Origin: Ephydatia muelleri
Lineage: Eukaryota > Porifera > Demospongiae > Spongillida > Spongillidae
Direction: 5' to 3'
Length of the DNA: 64,000 nucleotides
Assembly: GCA_013339895.1 (NCBI GenBank)
Contig: JABACO010000005.1
Span: 558,001 to 622,000, forward strand
Shown here: positions 45,259 to 54,906 of the stretch, in pieces
How the letters are laid out: every line of letters starts with the position of its first letter
How positions within the stretch are numbered: the first letter of the stretch is position 1
Translations under genes and position numbers: made by a program
The notes under the pieces: model-generated
What the model was told of the DNA's origin: nothing
Seen by the model: only the letters and a program-made list of their open reading frames with translations
Databases searched by the model: none

Positions 45259-46952
45259 ATGCCTTCGCGTAATCGAAAGAAGAGAACGAAGCAACGAGCG
45301 GAATACCTCCAAAAGCAAGAAGAGAACAAGGCTAAAGCCCGAGAGCGCTACAAGGCCGACCCTGAAAAAAAGAAGGCCTCTGTACGCGAGAGCTACAAGG
45401 CCGATCCTGAAAAAAAGAAGGCCTCTGTACGCGAGAGCTACAAGGCCGATCCTGAAAAAAAGAAGGCCTCTGTACGCGAGAGCTACAAGGCCGATCCTGA
45501 AAAAAAGAAGGCCTCTGTACGCGAGAGCTACATCGCAAATATTGAACCTAAGCGTGCTGCTAAAAGGCAGCGATATGGAGAGGACCTCGAGGAGAACCGT
45601 GCTGCTAAAAGGCAGCGATATGGAGAGGACCTCGAGGAGAACCGTGCTGCTAAAAGGCAGCGATATGGAGAGGACCTCGAGGAGAACCGTGCTGTTAAAA
45701 GGCAGCGATATCAAGAGAGCGTCGAGGAGAACCGTGCTGCTAAAAGGCGGATATACAGGGGTAATTCAGCTACCATTAAGGCAGCTAGAATGAGTCGGTA
45801 TTGGAAGGGTCGTAGAACTACCACTACCACTACCACTACCACCCAAAGGTATGTTATAGCATGCTGTATGTACCATTTAAAATCTAAGGGCTGCTATGCA
45901 CGTGGCTCATGGCTTCCTGTCATGCACACATTAACACTCTTGTATGCCTGCATGACATATTATCAGATGTACAGTATGGCTTCCTACACGGGATGTTCCC
46001 TGGTAAAGGTCAATGTTTGTACAAAAGGTTATTTGTACATGTACATGCATCTGTGTCTGTTACATTGTAAATGTGATGTGCAATAAAGGACTATACACAT
46101 GTGTGTACTACTGTAATTGCATTTTCAGAAATTTAATTAACAAGTCTGTCATGCGCATCCAACCCTTGCATGCAGCTGATTATCAGATGTACAGTAAGGC
46201 TTCCCACAAGTAAAAGTTCCCCATGTACATACAAAAGGTAATTTGTGTCTCTCACATTGTTTTAAAGGTCCACTACACATGTGTGTACAGAAAATTGAGT
46301 TGTATGAAAATAAAATAATTCACGTTATGCGCAGTTGGTAAAATGTTTTGATACATGATAAGGCATAATGTGTGGTAAAATAAAAGTACTGCAACCCTAT
46401 CTTCTCCCATATAGTTACTCCCTGTTTGAGCCCAACTCTCGCACACTAGCAGAGTATGGAGTGAGTCTTGAAAAAGCAATTCTTAGGGATAGTGAGCTTC
46501 TGAGTGATGTAAACAATGCTTTCTGCAATAGCCATCCATTGCTAGCTCAAAAGGTTGTTACAAGATCTGCCCGTGCAGCAATAAGTAAGATTAGTGCAGA
46601 TGCATTACTTGCTAAAGCAATAAGTGTACGAAGATCACAGGCAGAAGTGCCGCCGCCGCCTGCAGCAGCGCTGGACCCACGGCCACCGCCAGCAGAAGTG
46701 CCGCCACCGCCTGCAGCAGCGCTGGACCCACGGCCACCGCCAGCAGAAGCCCCGCCACCGCCTGCAGCAGTGCTGGACCCTCCGCCACCGCCAGCAGAAG
46801 CGCGGCCACCGCCTGCAGCAGCGCTGGACCCACCGCCTGCAGCGTTACCCCCGCTGATGCTCCCCCCAATGCTGCCCCCAATGCTGCCCCCGCCTTTTTT
46901 ACTGCCCCCGCCACCCGCATGGCCTTACCCCGGGGGGGGGAGAAGAAGATAA
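45259..46952 (+). CDS. Charged 15-residue-repeat protein with Pro-rich tail
   Basis: Two exons, 45259-45848 and 46415-46952 (376 codons with stop), phase-matched. The N-terminus is basic (KKRTKQRAEYLQ). Then come four copies of a 15-residue unit (YKADPEKKKASVRES) and four of a related unit (RYGEDLEENRAAKRQ), predicted helical and highly charged, followed by a run of nine threonines. Exon 2 has a folded-looking stretch (SLFEPNSRTLAEYGVSLEKA) and then four PPPPAA-LDP repeats and a Pro/Leu/Met tail. Such repeats are common in uncharacterised sponge and cnidarian proteins, some linked to transposons. I do not know a function. A run of ten G near the stop (46931-46940) makes the very end uncertain. 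Confidence 0.6.
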
Positions 46953-47203
46953 GGAAGAGGCCGAGGAAGAGGAGGCGGCAAAACTATTTATTTTATCAAA
47001 AACAACTACACTTATCACTATTAATTTTATTGTTATTGTAACATTAATTTTACATACGTATTTATTAAAGTTATATAGTAACTTGTGGTCAGGGCAATGC
47101 ACAAAGCGTTCGTAAGGTATAGACATTTTGTCCATTGCACATCGTTCCTCATCACATTACAGTTATGAAGCTTCGTTGACACGGAGAAAAAAAAACTTAT
47201 GAA
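46953..47203. other. AT-rich spacer before element cluster
   Basis: No gene seen. It is the left flank of the inverted-repeat element cluster. Confidence 0.5.
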
Positions 47204-47500
47204 ACAAGTAAATAAAAACCTTCTCTAACGAGAAAGTTGGTGGGCATATAGGATTGACAATGTTGGTGTAAAAAGCACGGAAACAAGTGTAACAGAAATG
47301 TTACTGAAAAATTGAAATAGGCCTATATTTAGCCCAGTCACATTTAGGCAGCGCACGCCTGAGAAAATGGGCTAAATATAGGCCTATTTCAATTTTTCAG
47401 TAACATTTCTGTTACACTTGTTTCCGTGCTTTTTACACCAACATTGTCAATCCTATATGCCCACCAACTTTCTCGTTAGAGAAGGTTTTTATTTACTTGT
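47204..47500. mobile_element. Foldback element: perfect 133-bp arms, 31-bp loop
   Basis: 47204-47336 and 47368-47500 are exact inverted complements by reading; the loop is 47337-47367. It begins ACAAGTAAATAAAAACC and ends with its complement. No coding frame. Complete arm identity implies recent insertion or gene conversion. Confidence 0.9.
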
Positions 47501-47501
47501 C

Positions 47502-47936
47502 ACATATAAGCCCCCCTCCGCCCCCAAAATGGCCCGTGTTTAAACGCTCGTAACTTCGTAATCGCGAACACTTCCGCGTATCTTTTTTACATAATCATGT
47601 ACGGGGTGCCATTTTATTTCCTGAAATGCTGAATAACTTTGACGAGACATTCGAGGTTATGGAGATGCGCACGTTTGAACACGGGTTTGTTGTAGTCTCG
47701 TACCCAGACCCATATTTTCACAGCTGCGGATGGATTATATCACCGCTACGTGGGTCTGGTAAAATTCTGATTCTGTCCAGTGATTATATAATACATTTTC
47801 CCTGAGGTTTCCTTGCTGTTACGCCGCCATTGCCTTCAAATCTAATTATTACAAAACAACCACCTGCAGCTGTGAAGACTTGGGTCTTGGTACGAGACTA
47901 GGTTTGTTGGGGGCGGAGAGGGCTTACTGATATATT
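47502..47936. mobile_element. MITE family A, copy 2, interrupted
   Basis: Inverted homologue of 24731-24971. Shared interior blocks include CATAACCTCGAATGTCTC (as complement) and the TTTCAGGAAATAAAATGG block. Ends are TATAAGCCCCCCTCCGCCCC and GGGCGGAGAGGGCTTACTGA, imperfect inverted repeats. Split by a second element at 47693-47900. Confidence 0.8.
47693..47900. mobile_element. MITE family B, nested in family A
   Basis: 208 bases with terminal inverted repeats TAGTCTCGTACCCAGACCC and GGGTCTTGGTACGAGACTA. Subterminal CACAGCTGC / GCAGCTGTG is also inverted. Flanked on both sides by GGTTTGTTG, a 9-base (or 8-base) target-site duplication of the host MITE. The size of the duplication suggests hAT- or Mutator-type mobilisation. 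Confidence 0.85.
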
Positions 47937-48109
47937 CGTAGCTACGTATACAAATGCATACGCTCGGGACATCAAAGTGTTAATGAAAGATGTTGCAGAT
48001 GCTTAGTGTGTGCAAGGGAAAGCCTTACAGAGAACTTGTGGTAGGTTCAATTTCAATACACTTGGTGCGGATTGCCGAAACAAAACTACACAACGTTAGA
48101 TAATATTAT

Positions 48110-48237
48110 TGTAGAAACTATCAATCGTTAGGATGGGAACACGCGTGGTCGTCTCTTCACACGATCGCGATATATTTTAATGAATAACAACAATAACAAA
48201 ATCACGTGCGCATTATGACAATGTTCAATAGTGAGGG
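48110..48237 (-). repeat. 3' LTR of the BEL/Pao element
   Basis: Differs from the 5' LTR only by one A in the GATATATxTTTAATG stretch, apart from the last eight bases (GTTCAACA of the 5' copy), which are not matched at the inner edge of this copy. Confidence 0.9.
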
Positions 48238-48262
48238 CCCCCAATTGACTAGTAAGAACTAG

Positions 48263-51200
48263 TCAATTTTCTGGGTCAGAGTCATCAAATTCTTCCGTCT
48301 GCAGACACATCTTCAGTTTAACAATCTCTGCTGCATTCCTTCTAGGGCGAGTAGGGGTTCGCTCAACCTCCACCACCTTCTCAGCATTTTCAGTTTCCTC
48401 GACACCAAGATCATTCATTTCTAAAGGGTATAGCAACTGCACAGGTCGCCTCAGTGTCGTGGTCCCTGACTCTGATGCAACACGCACTACTGCAGCTCTA
48501 ACTAACCCATCATGCCCTTCTATAAGGTTTTCCACCCTTCCAAGTTTCCAAAATGTTCTGGGGTGGTTCTCATCATGCACTAATACAATGTCCTCCATTG
48601 CGGCATATCTCTTGCCATTGCCAGTGATGTTGGTGTACTTGTGGGTGTCTCTTAGACTAATCAGGTACTCGCTCCTCCAGCGCTTCCAGAAGTGTCTAAG
48701 AAGGCGTCGGGTGTATTCCATCCGTGTAGTAATACTGGAACGATCCCCAGATACCACAAAGTCTGCATCTTGCTCCAACACTGAATGTGGGTCTGGAAGA
48801 CCAAGTAGACGATATCCAGTAAGCAGGTGTGCTGGCGTGAGAGGTTCCTGGACATCATCAGCAGCTAAGTATGTGAGCGGTCTAGAATTTAGTGTTCCCT
48901 CCACTTCTACTATGACTGTCAGAAGTTCATCAAATGTCAGTCTGGCATTGCCCACAACCTTCTTGAGACACCTTTTGACAGACCCGACTAGCCTCTCATA
49001 GAAGCCTCCCCACCATGGGGCCTTTGCAACATTGAAGGACCAGCAAACCCGTAACTGTGCGAAATAGTCCTTAATGATTGGATCGGCTTGAATCCTAGCC
49101 AGCTCCTTACTTGCCGCCTTGAATGTTTTGCTGTTATCGGAAACAATCCTTGTGGGGGTTCCTCTTCGACAAGTGAAACGTCTGAAACAGCGGATAAACG
49201 TTTCAGTAGTCATGTCTGGTATCAACTCCAAATGAATAGCACGCGTTACGCAGCAGGTAAACAAAGCGATCCAAACCTTGTTTCCAGCTCCTTTAATATA
49301 CAAGGGCCCAGCATAATCCACTCCGATGGATGAAAATGGTGGACTTGCGTTTACCCGAAAGTGCGGTAATGGAGGTGGATTCGGGGCACTGTAGGGTCGT
49401 CCATTGTATCGCATACATCTTACACACTGACGTAACACCTTCCTCACCAAACTGCGCCCTTTGACAACCCAAAATCGTGCTCTGAGTTCTGTGAGCGTCT
49501 CCTTGATGCCACCATGCATAACACGTTGGTGACAGTCCAATATTAGTAGAGTTGTAAAGTAATGTCCACTAGGAAGGAATATTGGGTGTTTAGTGGCTTC
49601 TGGCAGATCCGCGCAACTCAACCTTCCTTTACATCTCCACAAATTTGCATCATCTAAGTAAAGTCCAAACTGCTTTGTCCATTCTTCAAACTTCTTGTTG
49701 TGAATTGAAACTCTCTGACAAGCTTGTATCCAATATAACTCAGCAACTGCGAGGTCAGCACCATCTAACTCTGCATTGAGAACTTCCCTTGATCTTCTAG
49801 CCTTGATCTTCATGGCTTTGACAAACTTCAGAACATAAGCTGTTGTCCTGAGAAGCCTCCTAAGATTGCTGAATCTCTCACAATTGATCAGATTCTCTGG
49901 CCCTCTCATCACCAGAAAGTTGTAAGCTTCTTGCAACTGTGGTCGGTCCTTGGCCTTCAATTCAGACATGCATTCGTTAAACACAGCTTCCTCCAAGGTT
50001 AAGTTGTCATGTATAGGTGAGTCACATAGGAAATCTGGTCCCTTTAGCCATAGAGGGTCACTTATAATCACAGACAAATCAACTCCCCTGGACGGTAAAT
50101 CTGCAGGATTGTCTTTCCCCGGACAGTGTCGCCATGCTTCAACGGAGATCAGGTGGCGAATTTCCCGAATCCGATTTTCCACAAACTGACGCCACTCCTT
50201 ATCACACCTTTGGATCCAGAACAGCACAACCTTTGAGTCAGTATAACAGACAGGGGCATTCAAGGTGAGTTCACTGTTAAGTGCGGACGCAATGTTAACC
50301 ATCAGTCTGGATAACAGAAGAGCACCCAGTAGTTCCAGACGAGGGATGGTCTGTTCCTGTAGTGGTGCGACTCTTGACTTGGCTGCAATGAACCTCATGG
50401 AACATCCACTGGTTGTCTGTATCCGGAGATATACAACAGCTGCATAGGCTTGTCGAGAAGCATCACAAAATCCGACCAAGTTACAGGATTCCTTCTCACC
50501 ACTACCATTGAAGTAGCAACGAGGGATGGCAATGGTTTGAACTCGTTTCAAACTGTCCAGCAATCCTTGCCATTGTAACAGCAATTCTCCCGTAAGTGGT
50601 TGGTCCCAGTCCACCTTCTCAACACACAGCCTCCGAAACAGTATCTTGAAAAGGATGGTGAATGGTGTCAGCACTCCTAAAGGATCATAAATCCTCGACA
50701 CGATACCAACAATGTTGCGTTTGGTAGGCTGCACCTTATCCGCTGCATTGCCGATGTGATGGATATCAAAGGACAACTGATCCAGAACGCTGTCCCACTG
50801 AACTCCCAGGACCTTCACTCCACTTGAATCAACCTGACATCCTCCGAACATGCTCTTCACATAAGACAAATCTTCAACGGTTGTGTTCAGTTTGCCAGAA
50901 ACTGGAACTGTGCTCTTCACCTCTTCAGTATCTATCCATTGTTGCAGTTTGGGTGAATTGGTGTGGAACTTGCGTAGGTTAAATGCACCTTCAGCCAACC
51001 AACCCTTAGCCTTCTTGTACAACTGAAACATGTCCTCTTCATCTTTGGCGCTAAATGTGAGGTCATCTACATATATAGATCGTTCAAATTTATCCACAAA
51101 CTGCTGATCCACTGTCCTGTAGTGATCCATATGGTGCTTTATAGTTGCATTCAGAAGGAATGGACTGGATGACACGCCGAATACAACTCTGGAAAACCGT

Positions 51201-51931
51201 AACACCTTGATCTTGGGTAATTCAGCCTCAATATCATCTAGCCACAGGAACCTGAGGACATCCTTATCATCATCAGCAATGGAAACCATCAAAAAGGCCT
51301 TCTCAATGTCTGCTACAAGACCTACAGGGAAAAGACGAAATCGTACTAAAATGTCAGCAATCCTTTGCTTGAATGATGGTCCTGTATACAGGCAGTCGTT
51401 GAGTGATGGTCCGCTGGTTCTGGCAGAAGCATCAAAAACAACTCTAAGTTTGGTCGTCGATTTATCCTCCCTGACAACACCATGGTGTGGTAAATAGTGT
51501 ATCTGGTTGGACCGGGAAGTGTTCCATGGATCGCTCACAATCTCCACAATGCCTAGGCTTATCTGATCTTGGATGATGTTGTCATACTCCTTGAAGATGT
51601 GTGGCGACTGTTTCAATCTCCTGACTAGCCCAAGTAGCCTTGTCTGACTTAGACTGAAGTTATCTGGCAATGGTGGATGGTGTTCCTTCCATGGAAGACG
51701 GACGCAATATCTGCCATTCTGGAATTTGATGTTCTGCATGAACTCTTCGTAAACTGATGATTCTTTAGCCTCAATACCAATAGACTCTAAGTCCCAAAAC
51801 ATTTTGAGTGTCTGATCAAGGGAACTGTCTCCTGATGGTAGAGTTACTCCGTCTTTAGTGTGTGGCATGATAGCAAACTCATTGAAGTTGATCCACAGAG
51901 CAATCCAGTAGCGGGACCAGATAAAACCCAT
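48263..51931 (-). CDS. BEL/Pao pol: reverse transcriptase, RNase H, integrase
   Basis: 1222 codons open. Reverse transcriptase with LRVVFDASA and the catalytic YVDDL (about 51063-51077). RNase H-like segment GFCDASRQAYAAVVYLR with YTDSKVVLFWIQR. Integrase has the zinc-binding HQRVMHGGIKETL (about 49520), DDE residues in GVDYAGPL (about 49315), VSDNSKTF (about 49130) and the Glu in GGFYERLVGSVKR (about 48995), then the DUF5641-type C-terminal domain with PAHLLTGY. It overlaps the upstream frame by 88 bases in another frame, so pol is out of phase with the protease. The length and openness show the copy is young. Confidence 0.93.
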   Translation of the reverse strand: MGFIWSRYWIALWINFNEFAIMPHTKDGVTLPSGDSSLDQTLKMFWDLESIGIEAKESSVYEEFMQNIKFQNGRYCVRLPWKEHHPPLPDNFSLSQTRLLGLVRRLKQSPHIFKEYDNIIQDQISLGIVEIVSDPWNTSRSNQIHYLPHHGVVREDKSTTKLRVVFDASARTSGPSLNDCLYTGPSFKQRIADILVRFRLFPVGLVADIEKAFLMVSIADDDKDVLRFLWLDDIEAELPKIKVLRFSRVVFGVSSSPFLLNATIKHHMDHYRTVDQQFVDKFERSIYVDDLTFSAKDEEDMFQLYKKAKGWLAEGAFNLRKFHTNSPKLQQWIDTEEVKSTVPVSGKLNTTVEDLSYVKSMFGGCQVDSSGVKVLGVQWDSVLDQLSFDIHHIGNAADKVQPTKRNIVGIVSRIYDPLGVLTPFTILFKILFRRLCVEKVDWDQPLTGELLLQWQGLLDSLKRVQTIAIPRCYFNGSGEKESCNLVGFCDASRQAYAAVVYLRIQTTSGCSMRFIAAKSRVAPLQEQTIPRLELLGALLLSRLMVNIASALNSELTLNAPVCYTDSKVVLFWIQRCDKEWRQFVENRIREIRHLISVEAWRHCPGKDNPADLPSRGVDLSVIISDPLWLKGPDFLCDSPIHDNLTLEEAVFNECMSELKAKDRPQLQEAYNFLVMRGPENLINCERFSNLRRLLRTTAYVLKFVKAMKIKARRSREVLNAELDGADLAVAELYWIQACQRVSIHNKKFEEWTKQFGLYLDDANLWRCKGRLSCADLPEATKHPIFLPSGHYFTTLLILDCHQRVMHGGIKETLTELRARFWVVKGRSLVRKVLRQCVRCMRYNGRPYSAPNPPPLPHFRVNASPPFSSIGVDYAGPLYIKGAGNKVWIALFTCCVTRAIHLELIPDMTTETFIRCFRRFTCRRGTPTRIVSDNSKTFKAASKELARIQADPIIKDYFAQLRVCWSFNVAKAPWWGGFYERLVGSVKRCLKKVVGNARLTFDELLTVIVEVEGTLNSRPLTYLAADDVQEPLTPAHLLTGYRLLGLPDPHSVLEQDADFVVSGDRSSITTRMEYTRRLLRHFWKRWRSEYLISLRDTHKYTNITGNGKRYAAMEDIVLVHDENHPRTFWKLGRVENLIEGHDGLVRAAVVRVASESGTTTLRRPVQLLYPLEMNDLGVEETENAEKVVEVERTPTRPRRNAAEIVKLKMCLQTEEFDDSDPEN

Positions 51932-53325
51932 CCAAAACGAGTCTCAATTGCGGTTGGTCCATCTCCCTGGCAATTCCTGCCAGAAACTAATGCCCAATAG
52001 TGATCAGCTCCAATGAGAATGCCTACATCCAGGACGCAATCAGGATCACTCTCGTCTGCTAGCTCCAGTGTAGACAAATATGGATAACGACGTGCTGCAA
52101 GGCTGATAGGTTGTCCGCTAAGGGGCTCACAAATAACTGGAACAGTGAGTAATGGTATGACCACGTTGGCTCCATTTCTTGTTTTCATGCTGAGATTTAC
52201 AACATCACACAGTTGAGGTTGTCCACTACTTGATCCAAAAGTCTTGACTATCAAAGTTTCAGTTCTCTCAGTTGGCAGCTGCAAGGTGTTTCGTAATCTA
52301 GCGACCACGTATGACCTCTGGCTTCCAGTGTCGAAGATCATCCGTGTGGTTTGGGTGACGGCTGGAACATCTGGCTTGCACACGACTACCTTTGCTGTTT
52401 GAAGAAGGACTGGAGTCCTCACATCCACGAACATTGACAATACAGATCGGCTGGTAGGTGTTGCTTTCTGAGTCTGAGGTTGTGGCGTACTCGGTGATGG
52501 TGTAGATTGTTGCTGTTTCGGTAAGGGTGGGTTGGAAGCACCCTTAGAGGATGATGCACCACATATAGTGACATGATGCCGTTTCCCACAGGTAAGGCAC
52601 TTCAGAGATGAGCGACATTCCTGCGCCCGGTGATTACGCTTTAGACACACAAAACATCTTCCACTTCTCATTAGAATGCGCTTCCTTTCTTCAGCATCTG
52701 TCACATTCCCACACTGAGAAGACACATGACCCTGGCTACAGTAACAGCAAGAACCTTGTATGGGGTTATTTGAAAGTAGTGAAGCGGCAGTAGGATATTC
52801 TCGACCATGTTTGCTAGGTACATATGATTCAGCTGTTCTCTCCCTTGCTTCCACTTCCCTTTCGATCACCTTCAATATGGCTTCAAACTCCCATTCATCT
52901 TGTGGTACTTCACGGCTGATGATTAGAGAAAGATCATGAGGGATCTTACTTGTCAGGATGGATGTTAACAAGGTACCATATGATGCTGAATCTACTCCAA
53001 GAGACTTGAGACACCTCACTTGCGATTCCACCTTGTCGTATAGCTGTCTCAGACCCTTAATGTTCCGAGATGATGTCACTGGTTCAATATGTAGAAGCAC
53101 ATCCATGTGTTTGGCAATTAGTTGCTGTTTATTTCCAAACCTTTTCTTCAGAACTGCTATGGCTTCATCATAGTTAGAGGAAGTCAGAGACAATCCAGCT
53201 ATGGCCTCAGCTGCAGAATGTTGAATTGAGGTAATTGAACTTGTCAATAGCAGACAGCTCATGGTTGAGATGTATTGAAGACTCAAACGAATCCCAGAAA
53301 GTAGACCATGATGTAAGGTCACCAT
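51844..53325 (-). CDS. BEL/Pao gag C-terminal part, zinc knuckles and protease
   Basis: 493 codons. Gag (AAEAIAGLSLTSSNY, the DUF1759 region) followed by three CCHC-like knuckles (CYCSQGHVSSQC, CFVCLKRNHRAQEC, CLTCGKRHHVTIC, about 52575-52770) and an A17-type aspartic protease with FDTGSQRSYV (about 52320-52340). It ends GWVLSGPATG just before the frame moves to pol. A single-base indel at each end is the likely cause of the frame changes; a programmed shift is less likely, as BEL elements normally use one frame. Confidence 0.9.
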   Translation of the reverse strand: MVTLHHGLLSGIRLSLQYISTMSCLLLTSSITSIQHSAAEAIAGLSLTSSNYDEAIAVLKKRFGNKQQLIAKHMDVLLHIEPVTSSRNIKGLRQLYDKVESQVRCLKSLGVDSASYGTLLTSILTSKIPHDLSLIISREVPQDEWEFEAILKVIEREVEARERTAESYVPSKHGREYPTAASLLSNNPIQGSCCYCSQGHVSSQCGNVTDAEERKRILMRSGRCFVCLKRNHRAQECRSSLKCLTCGKRHHVTICGASSSKGASNPPLPKQQQSTPSPSTPQPQTQKATPTSRSVLSMFVDVRTPVLLQTAKVVVCKPDVPAVTQTTRMIFDTGSQRSYVVARLRNTLQLPTERTETLIVKTFGSSSGQPQLCDVVNLSMKTRNGANVVIPLLTVPVICEPLSGQPISLAARRYPYLSTLELADESDPDCVLDVGILIGADHYWALVSGRNCQGDGPTAIETRFGWVLSGPATGLLCGSTSMSLLSCHTLKTE

Positions 53326-53863
53326 TAAACTTTCTCAGGTTGATCTTGGGTAGTTTTGCCTTACATGTGCGAGCTCTATCAGCAGTACCTGTCATAGGGG
53401 TACCATGAGGGCTTGAAGCGCGGGTTGACGTTGTGTCATCCGAGTGCTGTGACGAAGGGCTTGAATTGTGCGCTGCTCTATCTGCTGTCCTCGAACCGGC
53501 TGTTGCTGTAATTTGGTTACCTTGCGGGATCTGTAGAGTGTCATCCGTAGCTGCGTTAGCGTCCAAAGCCTTATCCAGCGTAAGAATGGTCAGCTCAAGG
53601 TCCCCATTGAACTCGTCCGTTTGCTCAATCTCAGCGGATATTTCATTCTCGTCCGCGGTTAAATCTAGAATTTCCGAGTCCAGTTTCCGTAGAATCTCGA
53701 GCTTCTCCTTGAGTTTCTGACGTTGTTGTTGTAGCTTGAGAGCATCGCGGTCGGTAGAATCCAGATCAGCCTTGACCTGACCAATTACTTTCGATACCGA
53801 TGCCTTATGACCTGCACGTATCCTTTTCTTTCGTGTGATCTCCTCGCTCATTTCAAAAGACAC
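53207..53863 (-). CDS. BEL/Pao gag N-terminal part
   Basis: 218 codons starting MSEEITRKKR, with a coiled coil (KLKEKLEILRKLDSEILDL), a Ser/Thr-rich linker and the DUF1759 start LPKINLRKFNGDLTSW. It is cut by a stop at the frame change near 53215. The ATG lies 43 bases inside the 5' LTR. Confidence 0.88.
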   Translation of the reverse strand: MSFEMSEEITRKKRIRAGHKASVSKVIGQVKADLDSTDRDALKLQQQRQKLKEKLEILRKLDSEILDLTADENEISAEIEQTDEFNGDLELTILTLDKALDANAATDDTLQIPQGNQITATAGSRTADRAAHNSSPSSQHSDDTTSTRASSPHGTPMTGTADRARTCKAKLPKINLRKFNGDLTSWSTFWDSFESSIHLNHELSAIDKFNYLNSTFCS

Positions 53864-53905
53864 GCGTTCTTAATCTTGAGTCAATTCCCAGGCTCGATAG
53901 GACCA

Positions 53906-54041
53906 TGTAGAAACTATCAATCGTTAGGATGGGAACACGCGTGGTCGTCTCTTCACACGATCGCGATATATATTTAATGAATAACAACAATAACAAAATC
54001 ACGTGCGCATTATGACAATGTTCAATAGTGAGGGTTCAACA
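53906..54041 (-). repeat. 5' LTR of the BEL/Pao element
   Basis: 136 bases, short for the group, carrying the element's promoter by position. See the 3' LTR for the comparison. Confidence 0.92.
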
Positions 54042-54683
54042 ATTATCTTTGTTAAAACCAAAGAGAAAAGGTCGACGGTTGCATGCCGCAATAATGACAA
54101 ATGGCCGGCATTACAAACAAAACAAAATTGAAGATAAATGGGACCCCTACACCAGACACAGGCGGTAGGGCAAGGCACGGCTAGCACACCTCTCTGTTTC
54201 GCCCGCCGAGATGATGTAGGCCTAAAATTGTGTGCGGCGTCGAATTTCTGCTGAGTGACACTAGCAAGTCAAACACCACTTTGCCATTTTACTCTTGACC
54301 CTCGTAGATGCAGACAGGCTAGCAGATCTCTTACCAATGCCAGTCTGGTTCTAACAAAACTAATATAGCGTTTCACTTGGTGGCTAGACGGACTGCAATC
54401 TGCTTGATGAAATGTTGTGCTTTTCTATGTAGGGCTCCATCCACTGACACAACTGCCTCGTCCGTCTACCATTGCTTCTGATTAAGTCTCATTATTTTAA
54501 CTGACCAGAAACCGCGTTCTTACTACAAAGACCACCTGCTTTGTACATGTATGAGTGCTGTTCTTCATTTTCACATGTAGCTTAGCTTAGCTTAGTTTCA
54601 TCCCATGACAATGGTTGTATCTGGCACATCATTTTAATGAGTATGTGTTGTGCTATGCATAAACAAAATTATACCCTTCAAAC

Positions 54684-54714
<31 letters not shown>

Positions 54715-54906
54715 GGGGGGGGAAGAACAAGATTTGCCCTAATTTTCCAATTCTACTGCTCTGTATGCTGGTAAAAACTTGCCTAAACATAAGTTCCCTT
54801 CTTTGTACGTTGCACAACTAACGCAACCCCACCCTCAAATTACATGTCAATCAAACAATTAAAATCTTTAAGACAATATTGGACTCGGTGAAAATAAGGT
54901 ACATAC
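54042..54906. other. Intergenic, no gene recognised
   Basis: Flank of the retrotransposon and 3' region of the mucin-like gene. Contains a GT run passing into about 25 consecutive G (54688-54722), which is prone to sequencing error. Confidence 0.6.

Larger units (their letters stand above)
48110..54041 (-). mobile_element. BEL/Pao LTR retrotransposon, 5.9 kb
   Basis: Complete element on the minus strand, bounded by LTRs 53906-54041 (5') and 48110-48237 (3'), flanked by the 5-base target duplication ATTAT (48105-48109 and 54042-54046), usual for BEL/Pao. LTR ends are TG...CA. A primer-binding region starts right after the 5' LTR (TGGTCCTATCGAGCCTGGGA on the minus strand). A purine run before the 3' LTR (TTGGGGGCC on the minus strand) is the likely polypurine tract. 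Contents: gag, protease, reverse transcriptase, RNase H, integrase. Confidence 0.93.
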
